From Panulirus ornatus (lineage: Eukaryota; Arthropoda; Malacostraca; Decapoda; Palinuridae), in assembly GCF_036320965.1 (NCBI RefSeq), contig NC_092271.1, positions 20,481,529 to 20,545,528 on the forward strand: a DNA stretch of 64,000 nucleotides, in the 5' to 3' direction. The position numbers and the translations under genes are program-made. The notes under the pieces were generated by a model that saw only the letters and a list, made by a program, of their open reading frames with translations, did not search any database and had not been told where the DNA came from. Below are positions 1 through 12,600 of this stretch, one piece after another; position 1 is the first letter of the stretch; each line of letters opens with the position of its first letter.

Positions 1-640
1 ATTTCCTACTGGACCAAAAAGGGGTGTCCATCCCCCAACCCATTCTCTCTCAATTTACTTCCCAGGGAAGGGTCAGGCTGGTCGTGGTTGTTGATGGTGG
101 AGAGGAGAACTATCCTCACGCCCTAGCAATTATTAGGTTTCTTATATGTTTTAGAAGCGAAGAGGGGAAAAAAAAAATATGGAGAACCTCATGAAGGTAA
201 TAAGGGATAGGATATCAGAGCCGACTTTGAAGGAGGCTCTTCCTTCACACACTCGCATCACACCGTCAGTCCCTCCCTACGTCTTCTCGTCTCACAAATA
301 CTTTGTTATCCGTTGTGCATGTAGTCGGAGGCTATCGGCACCTCACGCTGCCAGGGGCGCCGACCCATTGGATTCTCTTTGCGCTGCCATAATGTGTTAC
401 CTAAACAGGTTCGGTCGTCAATGATCGGGGAGCACTGATTTTTTACACATGCCCCATTGCAATGATGTGAAGGTGGCATATAATCTCCATTATCATAATC
501 ATCAATCATAATTATTATTATCATTTTGTTTCATTATCATTATCAAAGATAATCACACATGGTTTTCCAGGATCACTCGTAACTTTCAATACGCAATCTC
601 CTCAGTGACCTGATTGATTGACATTTCTGTGATGGTCTAT
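1..640. other. Unassigned non-coding sequence
   Basis: I see no gene here. The first 60 bases (AGGGGTGTCCATCCCCC-like) weakly resemble the GGGGAGG..CCATCC core of the interspersed repeat described at 60,049-60,288, but not enough to call a copy. Around 480-545 the sequence is AT-rich with loose ATC/ATT triplets. Short open frames on both strands have no recognisable motif. Confidence 0.5.
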
Positions 641-654
641 TGCTATCGAGAGTG

Positions 655-740
655 TGCCATCAGTGACGCCATAGATCCCCCCCTTGATGACGTCGTCAAC
701 CGGTATATGATGGCGTCATTAACTCTTTTATGACGCCAAC
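655..740. repeat. Small cluster of TGACGCCA / TGGCGTCA motifs
   Basis: TGACGCCA occurs at about 664 and 731, its exact reverse complement TGGCGTCA at about 711, and a TGACGTCG near 687. The inverted copies (ATGGCGTCA against TGACGCCAT) could pair. The motif resembles the CRE-type cluster at 16,982-17,226 but is too short to call the same repeat. Confidence 0.4.
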
Positions 741-860
741 GGGTATGGGGACGAGTCGAACCACAGGGGACACCTGCCTTAGGTGAGGATATTCCCTGGC
801 AGGTCGTCGTCCTCCTCCTGCAGGACGACCCCGGCATCAGATTCTGCTGCTCACTCCTGA

Positions 861-885
861 AGGAGGAGGAGGAGGAGGAGGAAGG
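861..885. repeat. (GGA)n trinucleotide microsatellite
   Basis: A short pure AGG run inside otherwise unremarkable sequence. Confidence 0.85.
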
Positions 886-1455
886 AGGTCTATTATTACT
901 GGCAGCCTCTATGTATGTGTTAGACCCTCCATCTGCTGTGTGATGAAGATGGCTTCCCCTTCCATTTAACGAGGGATTGAGAAGCCTTCTCTTCGTCGGC
1001 ATCAGCTGATGCAGAAAAAATTCTGGGTTACTACTGTCAGTCTCCTGGTGAAGCCAATTAGTACGCAAATTACTCTACGGCTCGTTAAGTCGTAGATCTC
1101 AGATGCATCGGTGGTACGGGTGGGAATGAATATTAAAGGTTTTCCTTTTTTTCTTAGTCTGTCAGTATCGTTTTCATTTCCAGTAAATGTTTTAAAAGTA
1201 TGGAACACCCTTCTGTGGCTGCTATACGGCGGTAGCATTTACCTGGCCGCGGTGGGCGTCGCCTCCTATCTTATGAACAAAATATATCAGTATAGCACAT
1301 TCAACAGTCCTTCAAAATATACCCACTCCATCTCTTCACCTCCTCTTTGCCCAACTCTACCATTAAATATGCTTACATTACCAACTTGAGCTCAATGCCC
1401 GTCTAGCTGAGTTGGCATTAACTTCCAGCAATATGCCTCTTTGTGAAGACTGCAG

Positions 1456-1459
1456 TCTC

Positions 1460-1526
<67 letters not shown>
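1456..1526. repeat. (CT)n microsatellite
   Basis: About 70 bp of CT with a single extra C near the start. It makes Ser-Leu polymers on + and Glu-Arg polymers on -, which explains every open frame at this place. About 40 bp upstream is an A-box-like TAGCTGAGTTGG, but no B box follows. Confidence 0.97.
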
Positions 1527-1528
<2 letters not shown>

Positions 1529-2462
1529 TGTTTCTCAATCCGCTCTCAATCCCGTGGGGTGGAGCCAGACTATCCAACATATTATATTACTTCACGTTCG
1601 TGTATCCTTGAACACGCCTCGGGTGCCAATGGGAACAGTCTTACGCTGTTATGCTGTTCTTTCATCATCACAAAAGCAACACACACAATCTACACGCCCC
1701 CACAGCGCTAACTGGTACCAGATTTGGATTGGAGGAAGAATTCCCTTGCATCCCCTACGAACGATTCGTTCGCTCCACCCTAAATTACGCCTCACCTTCC
1801 CGGTCGTCAAAATCATATGTTACAGTGTAACAAACCACATAAAGTAGAGCACTCAGAGAGATAACTGGCAGCTTAACAAGAGCAAGCACACAGTGAAACG
1901 AAGACCCTCACACATTCAGTACTACTTCAACATACGGTTCTTCCCATCCAGTCCACTCCATCAAACCCTCAAATATAAACACAAGTCTTACCCTTGTCCT
2001 CACACTTCAGCAACCTCTACTAGAGGATCCTTCCAACCCCAACACACAGGTCACTGACAAAGCACGTACATACTGAAACGACCTGACCAGCACTGAACAA
2101 CCACCTTCCCAACTCAAGTCTTAATCACCACCCCAACCTAACAAGTCACTCTATCCCGCCTCCTCTCGAGACATCACCCATCCCTACAACACTACCTATT
2201 CAACACAATCCCAAGGCACCTCACGACTTGAGATCCAACTCCCCTCATAAAAGCCACCCGAACACTAACTGCTCAAATGCCCCAAGACTCTGTCTCTCCC
2301 TACACAGACGAGCAACGCATCACTACATTTCAGGAGCTATGGTCTAACCCAATGGATGTGGGCGCTGCGGGATCCCCATAAAAGACAGAAGAGACTCCTA
2401 GGGCAGCCAAGGTAAAGTTAGCACCTTCGTGGTAACATCACGAACAGATGACTGAACTTCTG

Positions 2463-2464
<2 letters not shown>
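1527..2464. other. Unassigned, C+A-rich non-coding sequence
   Basis: After about 1,850 the + strand is rich in CAAC, CACC and ACTC words and poor in G, giving a long one-sided composition. I see no repeat unit, domain or RNA gene. Confidence 0.4.

Positions 2465-2496
<32 letters not shown>
2465..2496 (+). repeat. Poly(G) homopolymer, 32 G
   Basis: Thirty-two consecutive G on the + strand. Long G homopolymers are rare, can fold as G-quadruplex and block polymerases, so the exact length in the assembly is uncertain. No telomere-like unit is present. Confidence 0.95.
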
Positions 2497-2497
<1 letters not shown>

Positions 2498-2793
2498 ATA
2501 AAAACATCGTCTCTGAGCTCTTTCCTTCCTCAGTTGCCACTTTCGTTACGTAATAATACAGGCGCGGGAGGCCGCTAGAAAAAAAAGAACTACTTCCCGT
2601 TTAAGTTTTCAGCCTTGTTTACTGTGAGGAACTTTGCCACGACGGACAAACGGGCGTGTTTGCTCCTCCGGTGTTGAGGACTTGGAACAGGGTAGGTGTT
2701 GCACTGCTGTCGCCCCCAGGGGAAGGGCGGGGGGTTCTGCTGCTGCTGCCACGATCATAAAGCAGATAGGGTCACGGTGGGAACAAGCTACAG

Positions 2794-2830
<37 letters not shown>
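2794..2830. repeat. (CT)n microsatellite
   Basis: 37 bp of pure CT. It interrupts otherwise unique sequence and makes the Ser-Leu and Arg-Glu tails of the local frames. Confidence 0.95.
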
Positions 2831-2835
<5 letters not shown>

Positions 2836-3256
2836 ACCCAGCTCGGTGCAGCTGACGAAGAAAGGCGAGTCTTCGCTACCACCGGTACCACTAAGTTCGA
2901 CGATGTAAGGCATCTTACACGAGAACTGGTGTAGCCTGCAGTGGATGTCGACTTAAAAGAAGAAAGACTCGAGGGATGAGAAGGACATATATCACCTATG
3001 GACTCTAATCGATCAATCGGATCGGGCTGCTGAGTCGAAACCAATCAATTCGGAGTAAATATGTAAGACACAGAAACACTGAGTATAGTATTCTGACCAC
3101 GAACACAGTGTAAACAAAAAAACATAATATTTACATTGTGTCGAGTATCCAAAAGGGCAAGCTACTGAGGACTGGATGGACGAACGAGGTTAATGGTATA
3201 CCTTTCCTTAGGGGTTTCGATGCATTGGTACATTGACACGACAGCAGAGCCATCCG

Positions 3257-3257
<1 letters not shown>

Positions 3258-3308
<51 letters not shown>
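3258..3308. repeat. (CA)n microsatellite
   Basis: About 50 bp of pure CA. The complementary (GT)n tract lies about 230 bp downstream at 3,541, so the two could pair in a single strand. Confidence 0.95.
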
Positions 3309-3310
<2 letters not shown>

Positions 3311-3540
3311 CCCTGGCAAACAGTACTAGTCATCTGAGACGATGGTGTTGCGCCTGCTTACAAAGTGGGCCAGTCGTGTGCCCATGGCGATTTCATGTCC
3401 GGGTAGGTGTCTCGCCTGCATCTCTCATGGTTCCGCGCATGACCTCAGCCTTGTGTCATCTTCACCCGATAGCCAATATATTAATGACAATGCGCAGACG
3501 GCAGCCACAAGACCTAAAGGGTGAGATGGGTGGTTTGTGG

Positions 3541-3600
<60 letters not shown>
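3541..3600. repeat. (GT)n microsatellite
   Basis: About 60 bp of GT, complementary in sense to the (CA)n at 3,258. It produces Cys-Val and His-Thr polymers in the two strands. Confidence 0.95.
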
Positions 3601-3603
<3 letters not shown>

Positions 3604-3762
3604 GTAAGAGCATAACTCACTTTCATTTGGCCTCTTCTCATGTAATCTGCGAGTTCTCTGAGTGTCAGTCTGGCCTTGGGAAGATGCGTGTGCCTCAAAC
3701 GGGGCCTGTCACATAACCGGGCAATAGACGATAAATTCAATTCTAACCTAGAGATTGCGGAG

Positions 3763-3764
<2 letters not shown>

Positions 3765-3827
<63 letters not shown>
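3765..3827. repeat. (CT)n microsatellite
   Basis: 63 bp of pure CT, followed at 3,866-3,888 by a short imperfect GT run and then a loose CTCACTC-rich stretch to about 4,010. Confidence 0.95.
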
Positions 3828-3828
<1 letters not shown>

Positions 3829-3889
3829 TTCCCCTCTCTCGGTAAATGTGATCTGCTTGGATTTTTGTGTGTGTGTGAGTGTGTGTGAT

Positions 3890-4015
3890 ACATCCTCCCC
3901 CTCCCATCACTCACTCAAGCTTCCCCTCACTACCAAACTCTTACTTGCTACTTCACTCTCTCCCGTCACACTCACTCACTCTTCCCTCATCACCAGCTCT
4001 CACTCGCCCATTCAC
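3890..4015. repeat. Degenerate CTCACTC-rich repeat
   Basis: TCACTCACTC-type words recur about every 30-40 bp with CCCTCA and ACCA spacers. It is probably an old, diverged minisatellite; the unit cannot be fixed by eye. Confidence 0.35.
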
Positions 4016-4274
4016 TCTTACGATCTACAGTTCTTTACCAAAATGCTCTTAACTCCACCACTATTTGGTACCATACGTTTTCTTTTCTGGAGAAAATGAG
4101 TTTTTCCTTTTTGATAAACTTCTCAGGAACATACCTACCGCAGTTGCATTATGCATTTTTCTGAAAGTTTAAGGGGGAAAAAGGGGGAAAAATCTACACC
4201 TGCAATGAAGTCTGTCCTTCTCAGACATGAGCAAAATATGATGTCTACACAGCTTACGTCTTAAAAGTCTCATG

Positions 4275-4292
4275 GTGTGTGTGTGTGTGTGT
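4275..4292. repeat. Short (GT)n microsatellite
   Basis: 18 bp of GT. Confidence 0.85.
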
Positions 4293-4443
4293 CATAGTTT
4301 TAAAAAGGTTACTTGTCCCCAGGATGGTCGTCTTTTCAAACTTCCACACATTGGTCTTTCGAGTTCAAGCATTATGGTAGAGTGTAGTTCTTGCTTAGAG
4401 CGAGGAAAAAAAGTTCCTACACATGACATAATTCTTTGGGGGA

Positions 4444-4556
4444 AATGTATATGGGAGTTGATGTTATGACAGGGAACATCAATGTATATGGGAGTTGACG
4501 TTATGACGGGGAACATCAATGTATATGGGAGTTGATGTTTTGACGGGAAACATCGT
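4444..4556. repeat. 37-bp minisatellite, 3 copies
   Basis: Units begin with AATGTATATGGGAGTTGA at 4,444, 4,481 and 4,518, exactly 37 bp apart, and end with GGGAACATCA or a close variant. Few substitutions separate the copies, so the expansion is recent. Confidence 0.9.
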
Positions 4557-4559
4557 ATG

Positions 4560-5860
4560 TATACACCTGGCGTACAGATACTGGTGGAAGTTCCTGATGA
4601 TATGAGAGATAGATGTTCGTCCTATCCCCCCCTGTACGTATATCTATTCAGGACTGTGAGCTACATGCACCGTCTTCACGTTCTCGTATCTCAGAATGCG
4701 GCGACTTTGAGAGAATCGCCGTTCAAGGGTTTACCCGGGAAGGGGCTGTGGCAAGTTTGCAACACAGGAGTACAAAGGGGCATTTTATACTCCCTCTGGC
4801 TGTGTAAACATTTTGTGATGAGGGCTTTTGAGTAATTAAAAACCTTTTTTATTTCTTCTCCGGCCCGTTTTTTGTCAATAAAGGAGCGTTTGATCCCAGT
4901 AATAGGGTTTCAGGAGTTGGGCAAAGAGAGCGGTTCTGATTTGAGGGAGGAAGGATAAGATGGGTTAGTTAGTGCCTAGTTCAAGACTTAAATGTTGGGG
5001 AGGCCATGTTCTCACGTATTTCCAGATGCATTATTGTATTTTCTTTCTCATATTCTCTGACAACTGGGAAATAAACAACCAAAATGAGGATTTTTTTTTT
5101 GATTCCCTATCTGCTTTAGTCCCTTCCCTTCTGTGTGCTTCAAACATTCATTATACACATTTTCACCTGCGCTATTTTTCATACGTGTTTATTAACCATA
5201 TAACTAAGCATTCATGTATCGCTCCTCCAATAATCATTTCTCCACATCTTCCTCTATCATCCCTACCATCTAATCATCATCATCACTACTATGACAATAA
5301 CAGTCAATATCCTACTAAGTACAGTGAAGAGCTCTAGATAAGGAGACGAGTCAATCCATGACCCCAGACGGTGTCCCTTTAGTGAGCGAGATAGACGACC
5401 CCCCCTGATGATGAACCAACCGAAGACTCGCTTGAGCTGACGTGGACACTTAGTTCATGAGACAGTGCGAGGAGAAAACACCCTCCCCTTCTCCCTCGCC
5501 TGGTCAGGCCGTTTGGCTCAAGTGGCCCGTCTCTTGGGCGCAGTGGCAGCGCTGTTTAGACACGATGGTGGTATGTATACATAACATTCTGACTGGCCTG
5601 TGAAACGCTCTCTGGTCACGCGGTACGGAACGGCGTCTCACGGCAAATTGGGCTCCGGTGTCTAAACGAGCAACACCTCGACTCTGAAAGCTGATAACAA
5701 ACTGTAAGTGTTGACTTTGCGTTTCAAGTCCGCTCCAGCTGGAGACGCTCCGCTAAGCCTTAGGGTGAGTGTTTTAATCCCTGGAATGGCAGCACGTCGA
5801 GTTCGCATCATCTTGACACTCACGATGGCTTCATCATCTCCTCCAGGTGTTCCGGGTATC
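4560..5860. other. Unassigned sequence
   Basis: Two overlapping open frames (4,557-4,835 and 4,613-4,807, +) encode proteins with no motif I recognise. A CATCATCATC-type run lies at about 5,272-5,285. Near 5,513 a TGGCTCAAGTGGCCCG phrase resembles a tRNA A box but has no B box at the expected distance. Confidence 0.35.
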
Positions 5861-6017
5861 ACCTCTTAACTCCAACTTCTCTCTCACTCTCTCTCTCCCT
5901 CTCTCCCTCACTTCAGGAGTTCCGAGAACCTCCTCCGACTCCATTAACGGAGGAGAAACTCCAGCTCCTCCCCTACTTGGAGACGCCCTAGGGATCGTGT
6001 GCGACTGCAGCAGCATC

Positions 6018-6021
<4 letters not shown>

Positions 6022-6049
<28 letters not shown>
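6022..6049. repeat. (GT)n microsatellite
   Basis: 28 bp of pure GT. Confidence 0.92.
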
Positions 6050-6055
<6 letters not shown>

Positions 6056-6218
6056 AATAATCCCTCCCTGCTGATGCTGTTGCCGAAGTGTCATGCCAAC
6101 TCTGGGGCGCATCCCCACGTCCTCATGGGATGACGGGCTCGTCAAACACGACCACAACCTCCCTCGGCCGGTGAGTGAGTACCGCCAACCAAGCAGATCC
6201 TCTGAACGGGTAAGAGCT

Positions 6219-6219
<1 letters not shown>

Positions 6220-6264
<45 letters not shown>

Positions 6265-6272
6265 TGTGTGTG
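6220..6272. repeat. (GT)n microsatellite, one interruption
   Basis: 53 bp of GT with a single TATG interruption. Together with the tract at 6,022 it explains the local Cys-Val and His-Thr frames. Confidence 0.94.
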
Positions 6273-6380
6273 ATCACCTGGCTACGCTTGGCTGGCTTCT
6301 GGTTCCAGTCACTTAAGTGATGGTGCGGTTGGAAGTGACGTTCCAAAGCAGACGTCTGGACGGTCAACCTACCATCCTAC

Positions 6381-6485
<105 letters not shown>

Positions 6486-6941
6486 CCCTGCATAAGTTCT
6501 GAAAGAGTCCTGGTGTTACCCAAGACCCTTGTCTCAAAAGCTCCTGGAGACTAAGGCTGCGCTACTTCCAGTAGCATTGAAATTTGGACTTCTTTGGACT
6601 GAAAAGTTCTTCATGTACTTTATGCTTTTATACTTTAGGAAAGTAGATTAAACGTGTGGCAAACACAGTTACGTAACATCACCGTTCATTATCATAACGT
6701 TCATTTGTGAAATGTTTTAATGAAATTAATTCCAGCAAATTACACGACAGCTGCGGGATGTTGGACCCTCGGGGCGGCGGAGTGCGCTGGCTGGGCTCAG
6801 CGTTTACAATCTGGGATCAACACAGACTCTGCAACACTTCAAACGCGCTGGGCGCACTGTGGTCCGTATATGGGAGAGCGCTCATATTGACCCATTTCTC
6901 TTGTCTCTACGGTAAGAAAGTTTGATGAGCTTCATGATGCG

Positions 6942-6943
<2 letters not shown>

Positions 6944-7005
<62 letters not shown>

Positions 7006-7017
7006 CCCTAAACAACC

Positions 7018-7088
<71 letters not shown>
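6944..7088. repeat. (TA)n and (GA)n microsatellite pair
   Basis: A 60-bp TA tract (6,944-7,004), a 15-bp spacer containing CCCTAAACAACCC, then a 69-bp GA tract (7,020-7,088). The minus-strand frames through here are only Ile-Tyr and Ser-Leu polymers. Confidence 0.96.
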
Positions 7089-7089
<1 letters not shown>

Positions 7090-7426
7090 CCGCCGTAAGA
7101 ACAACAGACAGCCCCCTCCCCTCCCCCATCCCGACCATCATAAACGTCAGCAACAGTAAACAGAGAGCATAGTGAACGCCACCAACAGACACTGTTAAAC
7201 TTCTCCCTTCACTCCTCCACCGTAGAAGGCCAGCACCAGTGTCTCCCGTGGTGTGTATATGGATCCTCTTGACAAACTTTCCCACTTGGGCTGCATTTGA
7301 TTCGATAAACCATTTATCATTACTACCTTTATTGGCATTATCAACATCAATTACCATCTGTGAGGGAGAGCACACAGAAGTGGGGCGCCTGGCTCCTCCT
7401 AGTGGGGTGATCAGCCTGCCTCTCTG

Positions 7427-7454
7427 GTGTGTGTGTGTGTGTGTGTGTGTGTGT
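7427..7454. repeat. (GT)n microsatellite
   Basis: 28 bp of GT followed by a G-rich, T-poor stretch to about 7,500. Confidence 0.92.
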
Positions 7455-7671
7455 CTGGGGGAGGTGGGAGTTGAGGGAGGTAGGGGCGTGAGGAATGGAC
7501 GGGTTCATTATTGTGATGGATATAAATGGTCCGGCCTGACACCAGACTGGTGTGGGATGCCGGCAACAGTTTGGGGATGAAGTGTAAAGCGTCAATTTAT
7601 CATCACAGGAAAAAAAAAAGGGGGAAAATCTATATATGTATATATTCTAGATGACTTACAGTACTTGGATT

Positions 7672-8118
7672 GAGGCTGGTAAATCCTCATTTGCTTACTA
7701 GTTAAATCTTCATTTCTTTACTGGTTAAATCCTCATTTGTTTACTGGTAAATCGTCATTTGTTTACTGGTAAATCGTCATTTGTTTACTGGTAAATCGTC
7801 ATTTGTTTACTGGTAAATCCTCATTTGTTTACTGGGTAAATCCTCATTTGTTTACTGGTAAATCCTCATTTGTTTACTGGTTAAATCCTCATTTGTTTAC
7901 TGGTAAATCCTCATTTGTTTACTGGTTAAATCCTCATTTGTTTACTGGTAAATCGTGATTTGTTTACGGGTAAATCGTCATTGGTTTACTGGTAAATCCT
8001 CATTTGTTTACTAGTAAATCCTCATTTGTTTACTGGTTAAATCCTCATTTGTTTACGGGTAAATCCTCATTTGTTTACGGGTAAACCCTCATTTGTTTAT
8101 GGGTAAATCCTCATTTGT
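7672..8118 (+). repeat. 22-bp minisatellite, about 20 copies
   Basis: Each unit reads approximately CATTTGTTTACTGGTAAATC plus two variable bases. Spacing is 22 bp where measured (for example 7,751 to 7,773), with some units gaining a T (GGTTAAATC) or a G. Most copies keep TTTGTTTAC, which matches the forkhead-protein core TGTTTAC. Divergence is low inside the array and higher at the right end (TTTACGGG and TTTATGGG variants). I see no open frame worth calling. Confidence 0.95.
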
Positions 8119-8194
8119 TTATGCCGAGGAAACACAAGAGTTCCTTCTGCATCTGTCCTTAGGAACGCCACGGGTGAAGGGGACCCACCCACAT

Positions 8195-8260
<66 letters not shown>
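8195..8260. repeat. Compound (CA)n-(TA)n microsatellite
   Basis: About 18 bp of CA running directly into 48 bp of TA, the same design as at 6,384-6,480. Confidence 0.95.
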
Positions 8261-9187
<927 letters not shown>

Positions 9188-9392
9188 TCTTAAGAGGTAT
9201 CTTAGCTTTAGATAGCCTTGAAGCACATGTTATCTTCTTTTCCGTACGTAGTTCCAACCAACGTATTTTTCTTCTGTGATATTGTGCCTGAGCGATTCTC
9301 TCGGCGTTATTGCCTGCGCAATTCGCCAGATATCAGATTTAAAGACACAATACCTAAGCCTAAGATCAGGTAGTGTGCAGGTCGTAAATCTG

Positions 9393-9416
9393 AACACACA
9401 CACACACACACACCCA

Positions 9417-9487
<71 letters not shown>
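9393..9487. repeat. (CA)n and (CT)n microsatellite pair
   Basis: About 21 bp of CA, a CCAGG spacer, then 69 bp of CT. Confidence 0.95.
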
Positions 9488-9492
<5 letters not shown>

Positions 9493-9903
9493 AAATTGGT
9501 TCCGGTTCAAACAATAGATCACACTCGGTGTGTGGCCGGGTTGAGCGTACAGCGTCGAACCCAAGGCAGAATCAGCGAGCGAAACGACACACTGAACCAC
9601 ACACAAGACCCCGCATCTCACACAGCTGCATCAGAAGAACCTACGAGGCACGAACGGACCGAAGAGGCTGACACAGACCACATCATGGACTACGTGGAGA
9701 GGCGTGGGTATGAAAACCACAGCCTCAAGGTCGACGCTAGGCTCCCCCTGTATAGACGGGGGGTTTAGACCCACATACAACCAAAGAGGATCACATGAGT
9801 ACGTGGGGGACCAGAGAAGACCACACAAATGACGACAAGAGGACCATAACGACACAGAATCAGAGACAATCTTGCACAGCTCAGAAAGAAGATCTACGGA
9901 CGA

Positions 9904-9967
9904 GCACACACACAATCACACACACACACACACGCACACGCACACACACTACACACACACACACACC
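9904..9967. repeat. Imperfect (CA)n
   Basis: CA-rich tract broken by CAATC, CG and CTA. It looks older than the pure tracts nearby. Confidence 0.8.
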
Positions 9968-10233
9968 CATCGTTTGCTCTTACGTATTTACTTGTACCCA
10001 TCTTCGTTCTGACGTTACAACTCCAACTTTCATTATCATTCCTGCGTCTATCCACCCCACCCTGCACGGAGGAAGGTAAAATATTTATTCAGGTTCCTCC
10101 GTCCTCCTCAGTAATTAAAAAATTGCTCCGGGCACGATCACCCTGAAGCGTTGTTGCTTCGCTTGGTGCTCAGGTGTTTGTTTGGATTTGGCCTGATGTT
10201 TCATCCAGCCGTGAAGGTGGGGGTCACGAGTCC

Positions 10234-10235
<2 letters not shown>

Positions 10236-10271
<36 letters not shown>
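10236..10271. repeat. (GT)n microsatellite
   Basis: 36 bp of pure GT. Confidence 0.93.
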
Positions 10272-10272
<1 letters not shown>

Positions 10273-11527
10273 TCATCCTCGCGTTGAAGTCTACGGTAGG
10301 AGAGGCGACGATTCTACTACAAGAGGCATGGGTGAGGGAAGATACAGCGAGTGCTATGATGTCAAGCAAAGCTTTAGGGTACACGTATTATGGGGTTCCT
10401 TTACCTGAAATGTGAAGTCTACTCGTGAAAATGTCTCTGTTTACACACACACAGCTCGTAAGAGACGCACATTACCCTCTCTCATACTATGTAAAGGAAG
10501 GAAATGATTAACCTTATGTTATCGCTGGTGAATTTGATGAATACTTTCGCTTACTCATGAGAGATAAAACAGGTCCTGAGCCACCTCAAATACAACGTAA
10601 AAGACAAAAAAGAAAATTATATTTTTCTCCTTGGTTCTCTTCTGCACAAACATTGGTGTGTAACTTGAAATCCGCTGCCCGTGTTCCTTCCTTCCTCCTC
10701 CTCCGCCGCTCGCACCAGCACTCGTGTCCCGGTATGAGAGAACACCAGAGGTCCTTCACTCCTGACGTGTCATCTCAAACCACGTCACCTCACCTGCACT
10801 TTACTGAGGTGGGTACCTTCCCACACTAGCGCTCCAGGCATACAGGTGTTAGATGCATATATTTTCCTCCTTCCCGTCTGAGTCCTTCATCTTGGAAGTA
10901 CTCACAAAGTGCTTTGGGTAAGGCTCCGTAGGGACATGACGAAGAATTTCATGTTAGAAAAAACCGAAGAGAAAAAAAAAAGATTTATAGTTACAAAACT
11001 AAATTGTCTTTTTTTCTTTTTTCCCCCACATACGTGCTCTTCTTCCCCGCCTAAGCAAGGGGAGCTTCGCTTGGCCTCCTTCTTCTATATTCCTACTTTT
11101 TAAAAGTGATAATACGGGAGGGGAGGATTTTCATCCTCTCCCCGTCCCTCGGTTCCGCTTCTCTTTGCCGCCTTAGATCTAGGGATAATCCCCAGGGATA
11201 ATCAAAATATCCCAGGGGACAAGGGGAAAAAAAAAATTCAAGCCACGTATCCCCTACGCGTAGTTTGATGGCGACAATGAACACCAGGAGTGGGTTTGGG
11301 GAACTGGCAAGCCTTCCCCTTTCTTGTACGTCAATTTCCAAACATACAAGAAGCCCAGAACTAAAGACAAACAAACGACAAAAATAAACAAACAAAAAAA
11401 CCACCTTAACACACCGTGGTAATGGGAAATATACTTCACGACAGACGAACCTACTGAAAAGTGAAATAAGAAAGAGAGACTGGCAGGCCACTGTCTCACG
11501 AAATGCCAGCAGAACGGACCCATTCGT

Positions 11528-11528
<1 letters not shown>
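10272..11528. other. Unassigned sequence with a possible repeat fragment
   Basis: At about 11,113-11,160 the phrases GGGAGGGGAGGATTTTCATCC and TCCCCGTCCC resemble the middle of the (TA)-bounded repeat at 60,049-60,288; this may be a 5'-truncated old copy. No gene is recognisable. Poly-A runs occur near 10,972 and 11,228. Confidence 0.3.

Positions 11529-11596
<68 letters not shown>
11529..11596. repeat. (GA)n microsatellite
   Basis: 68 bp of pure GA. Confidence 0.97.
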
Positions 11597-11598
<2 letters not shown>

Positions 11599-11730
11599 AA
11601 GTGATCATTCCCAGTCCACAGGTCACCCACCTCTAACTACGTGAAGATAAAAAAAAACAAACAAAAAAACTCAATCCCTCCAGTGGGCTAACCTCATTAC
11701 ATGCCAATATGTCTCTTGTAGCCATAAATT

Positions 11731-11731
<1 letters not shown>

Positions 11732-11765
<34 letters not shown>
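11732..11765. repeat. (CT)n microsatellite
   Basis: 34 bp of CT, in the opposite sense to the (GA)n 135 bp upstream. The two tracts are complementary and could fold back. Confidence 0.95.
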
Positions 11766-11768
<3 letters not shown>

Positions 11769-11941
11769 AGGAGAACAAGGACGCCCTCCATACGGAGTCT
11801 ATCTAGTGATAACGTGTATCTAAGCCTCCCGTCCCGCACACACGACCAAGGGAGTGAAACGGTGTGTGTGTGTTAACTCCACGTACACTGGACAGCAGGG
11901 CCGGGCGTGACTGTGGTATGGTCTGAGCTGTGGTGGAGAGA

Positions 11942-12290
11942 CTGAGTGGCGTGTGCGTGTGTGTGTTTGTGTGTGTGTGGGGCGGTAAGTGGTGTGGGAG
12001 GTGAGGTGAGGAAAGTGATGGATGACTCATAGGTTTGCAGATGAGGAGGATGAGAGTGGTAAGTGATGGATGAGTCACGGTTGCAGATGAAGTGGATGAG
12101 GGGAGGGGGTGTGGGGTGAGTGGTGTATAAAACTGTGTGGAGAGGTTTGATAGTGAGAGATGGATGGGCTGGTGGATGAGGATGGAGCTGGATCGCTGGT
12201 AATGCTGGGTGACGGATGAGCTTGGCAGGCGAGAGGGGTGAAACAGAACGGCGGATGAGGTGACTAACGGCTCGAGGAGACGGGTGGGTG
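11942..12290 (+). repeat. Degenerate GTGATGGATGAG-rich repeat
   Basis: GGATGAG, GATGGATGA and GGTGAG words recur at irregular spacing on the + strand, with a GT-rich start at 11,950-11,980. The same word set returns at 13,325-13,960, on the other side of the 46-bp array. It is probably an old, diverged minisatellite. The + strand is strongly G-rich and C-poor. Confidence 0.5.
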
Positions 12291-12600
12291 ACGATGGGTT
12301 GTGGATGGTCGGCGGGTCCCCTCCTACGCGCGGGTACCTTCGCTCCTGAGGGAGGGAGGGAGGCAGGCCTCACAGCACCCACACCTCTACCTCATCCTCT
12401 CCAGGACTATCGTCGAACCTACTTCGTCCCATCACCCAAGACGTTACCTTTCTCATGACCTCCTTCCCCCCCCCCCCCCAACGATTACGCAAGCTTAACC
12501 ATCATCATATACGATCGTAAACACCCTTTTTTGTCCCGTGACCGAATGACGTAGTTGCCACGTCCGGGGGTGGAGGGTGGGGGAGGAGGAGAAATCCCCT

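Noticed and set aside
1..60. Copy of the (TA)-bounded repeat at the left edge
   Set aside because: Only a short GGGG..TCCATCCCCC resemblance; the conserved TAGTCGCCTTC block is missing.
1396..1420. tRNA-like A box CGTCTAGCTGAGTTGG
   Set aside because: No B box at a sensible distance; (CT)n follows instead.
1392..1847. Open frames of Ser-Leu or Arg-Glu residues over (CT)n/(GA)n here and at many other places
   Set aside because: They are direct translations of dinucleotide repeats, occur on both strands, and have no start context, domain or partner exon.
5510..5560. tRNA-like phrase TTGGCTCAAGTGGCCCG
   Set aside because: A box is one base too long and no B box or cloverleaf follows.
11100..11230. 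Another copy of the (TA)-bounded repeat
   Set aside because: Similarity is limited to GAGGGGAGGATTTTCATCC and a C/T-rich follow-up; without an alignment score I only mention it as possible.
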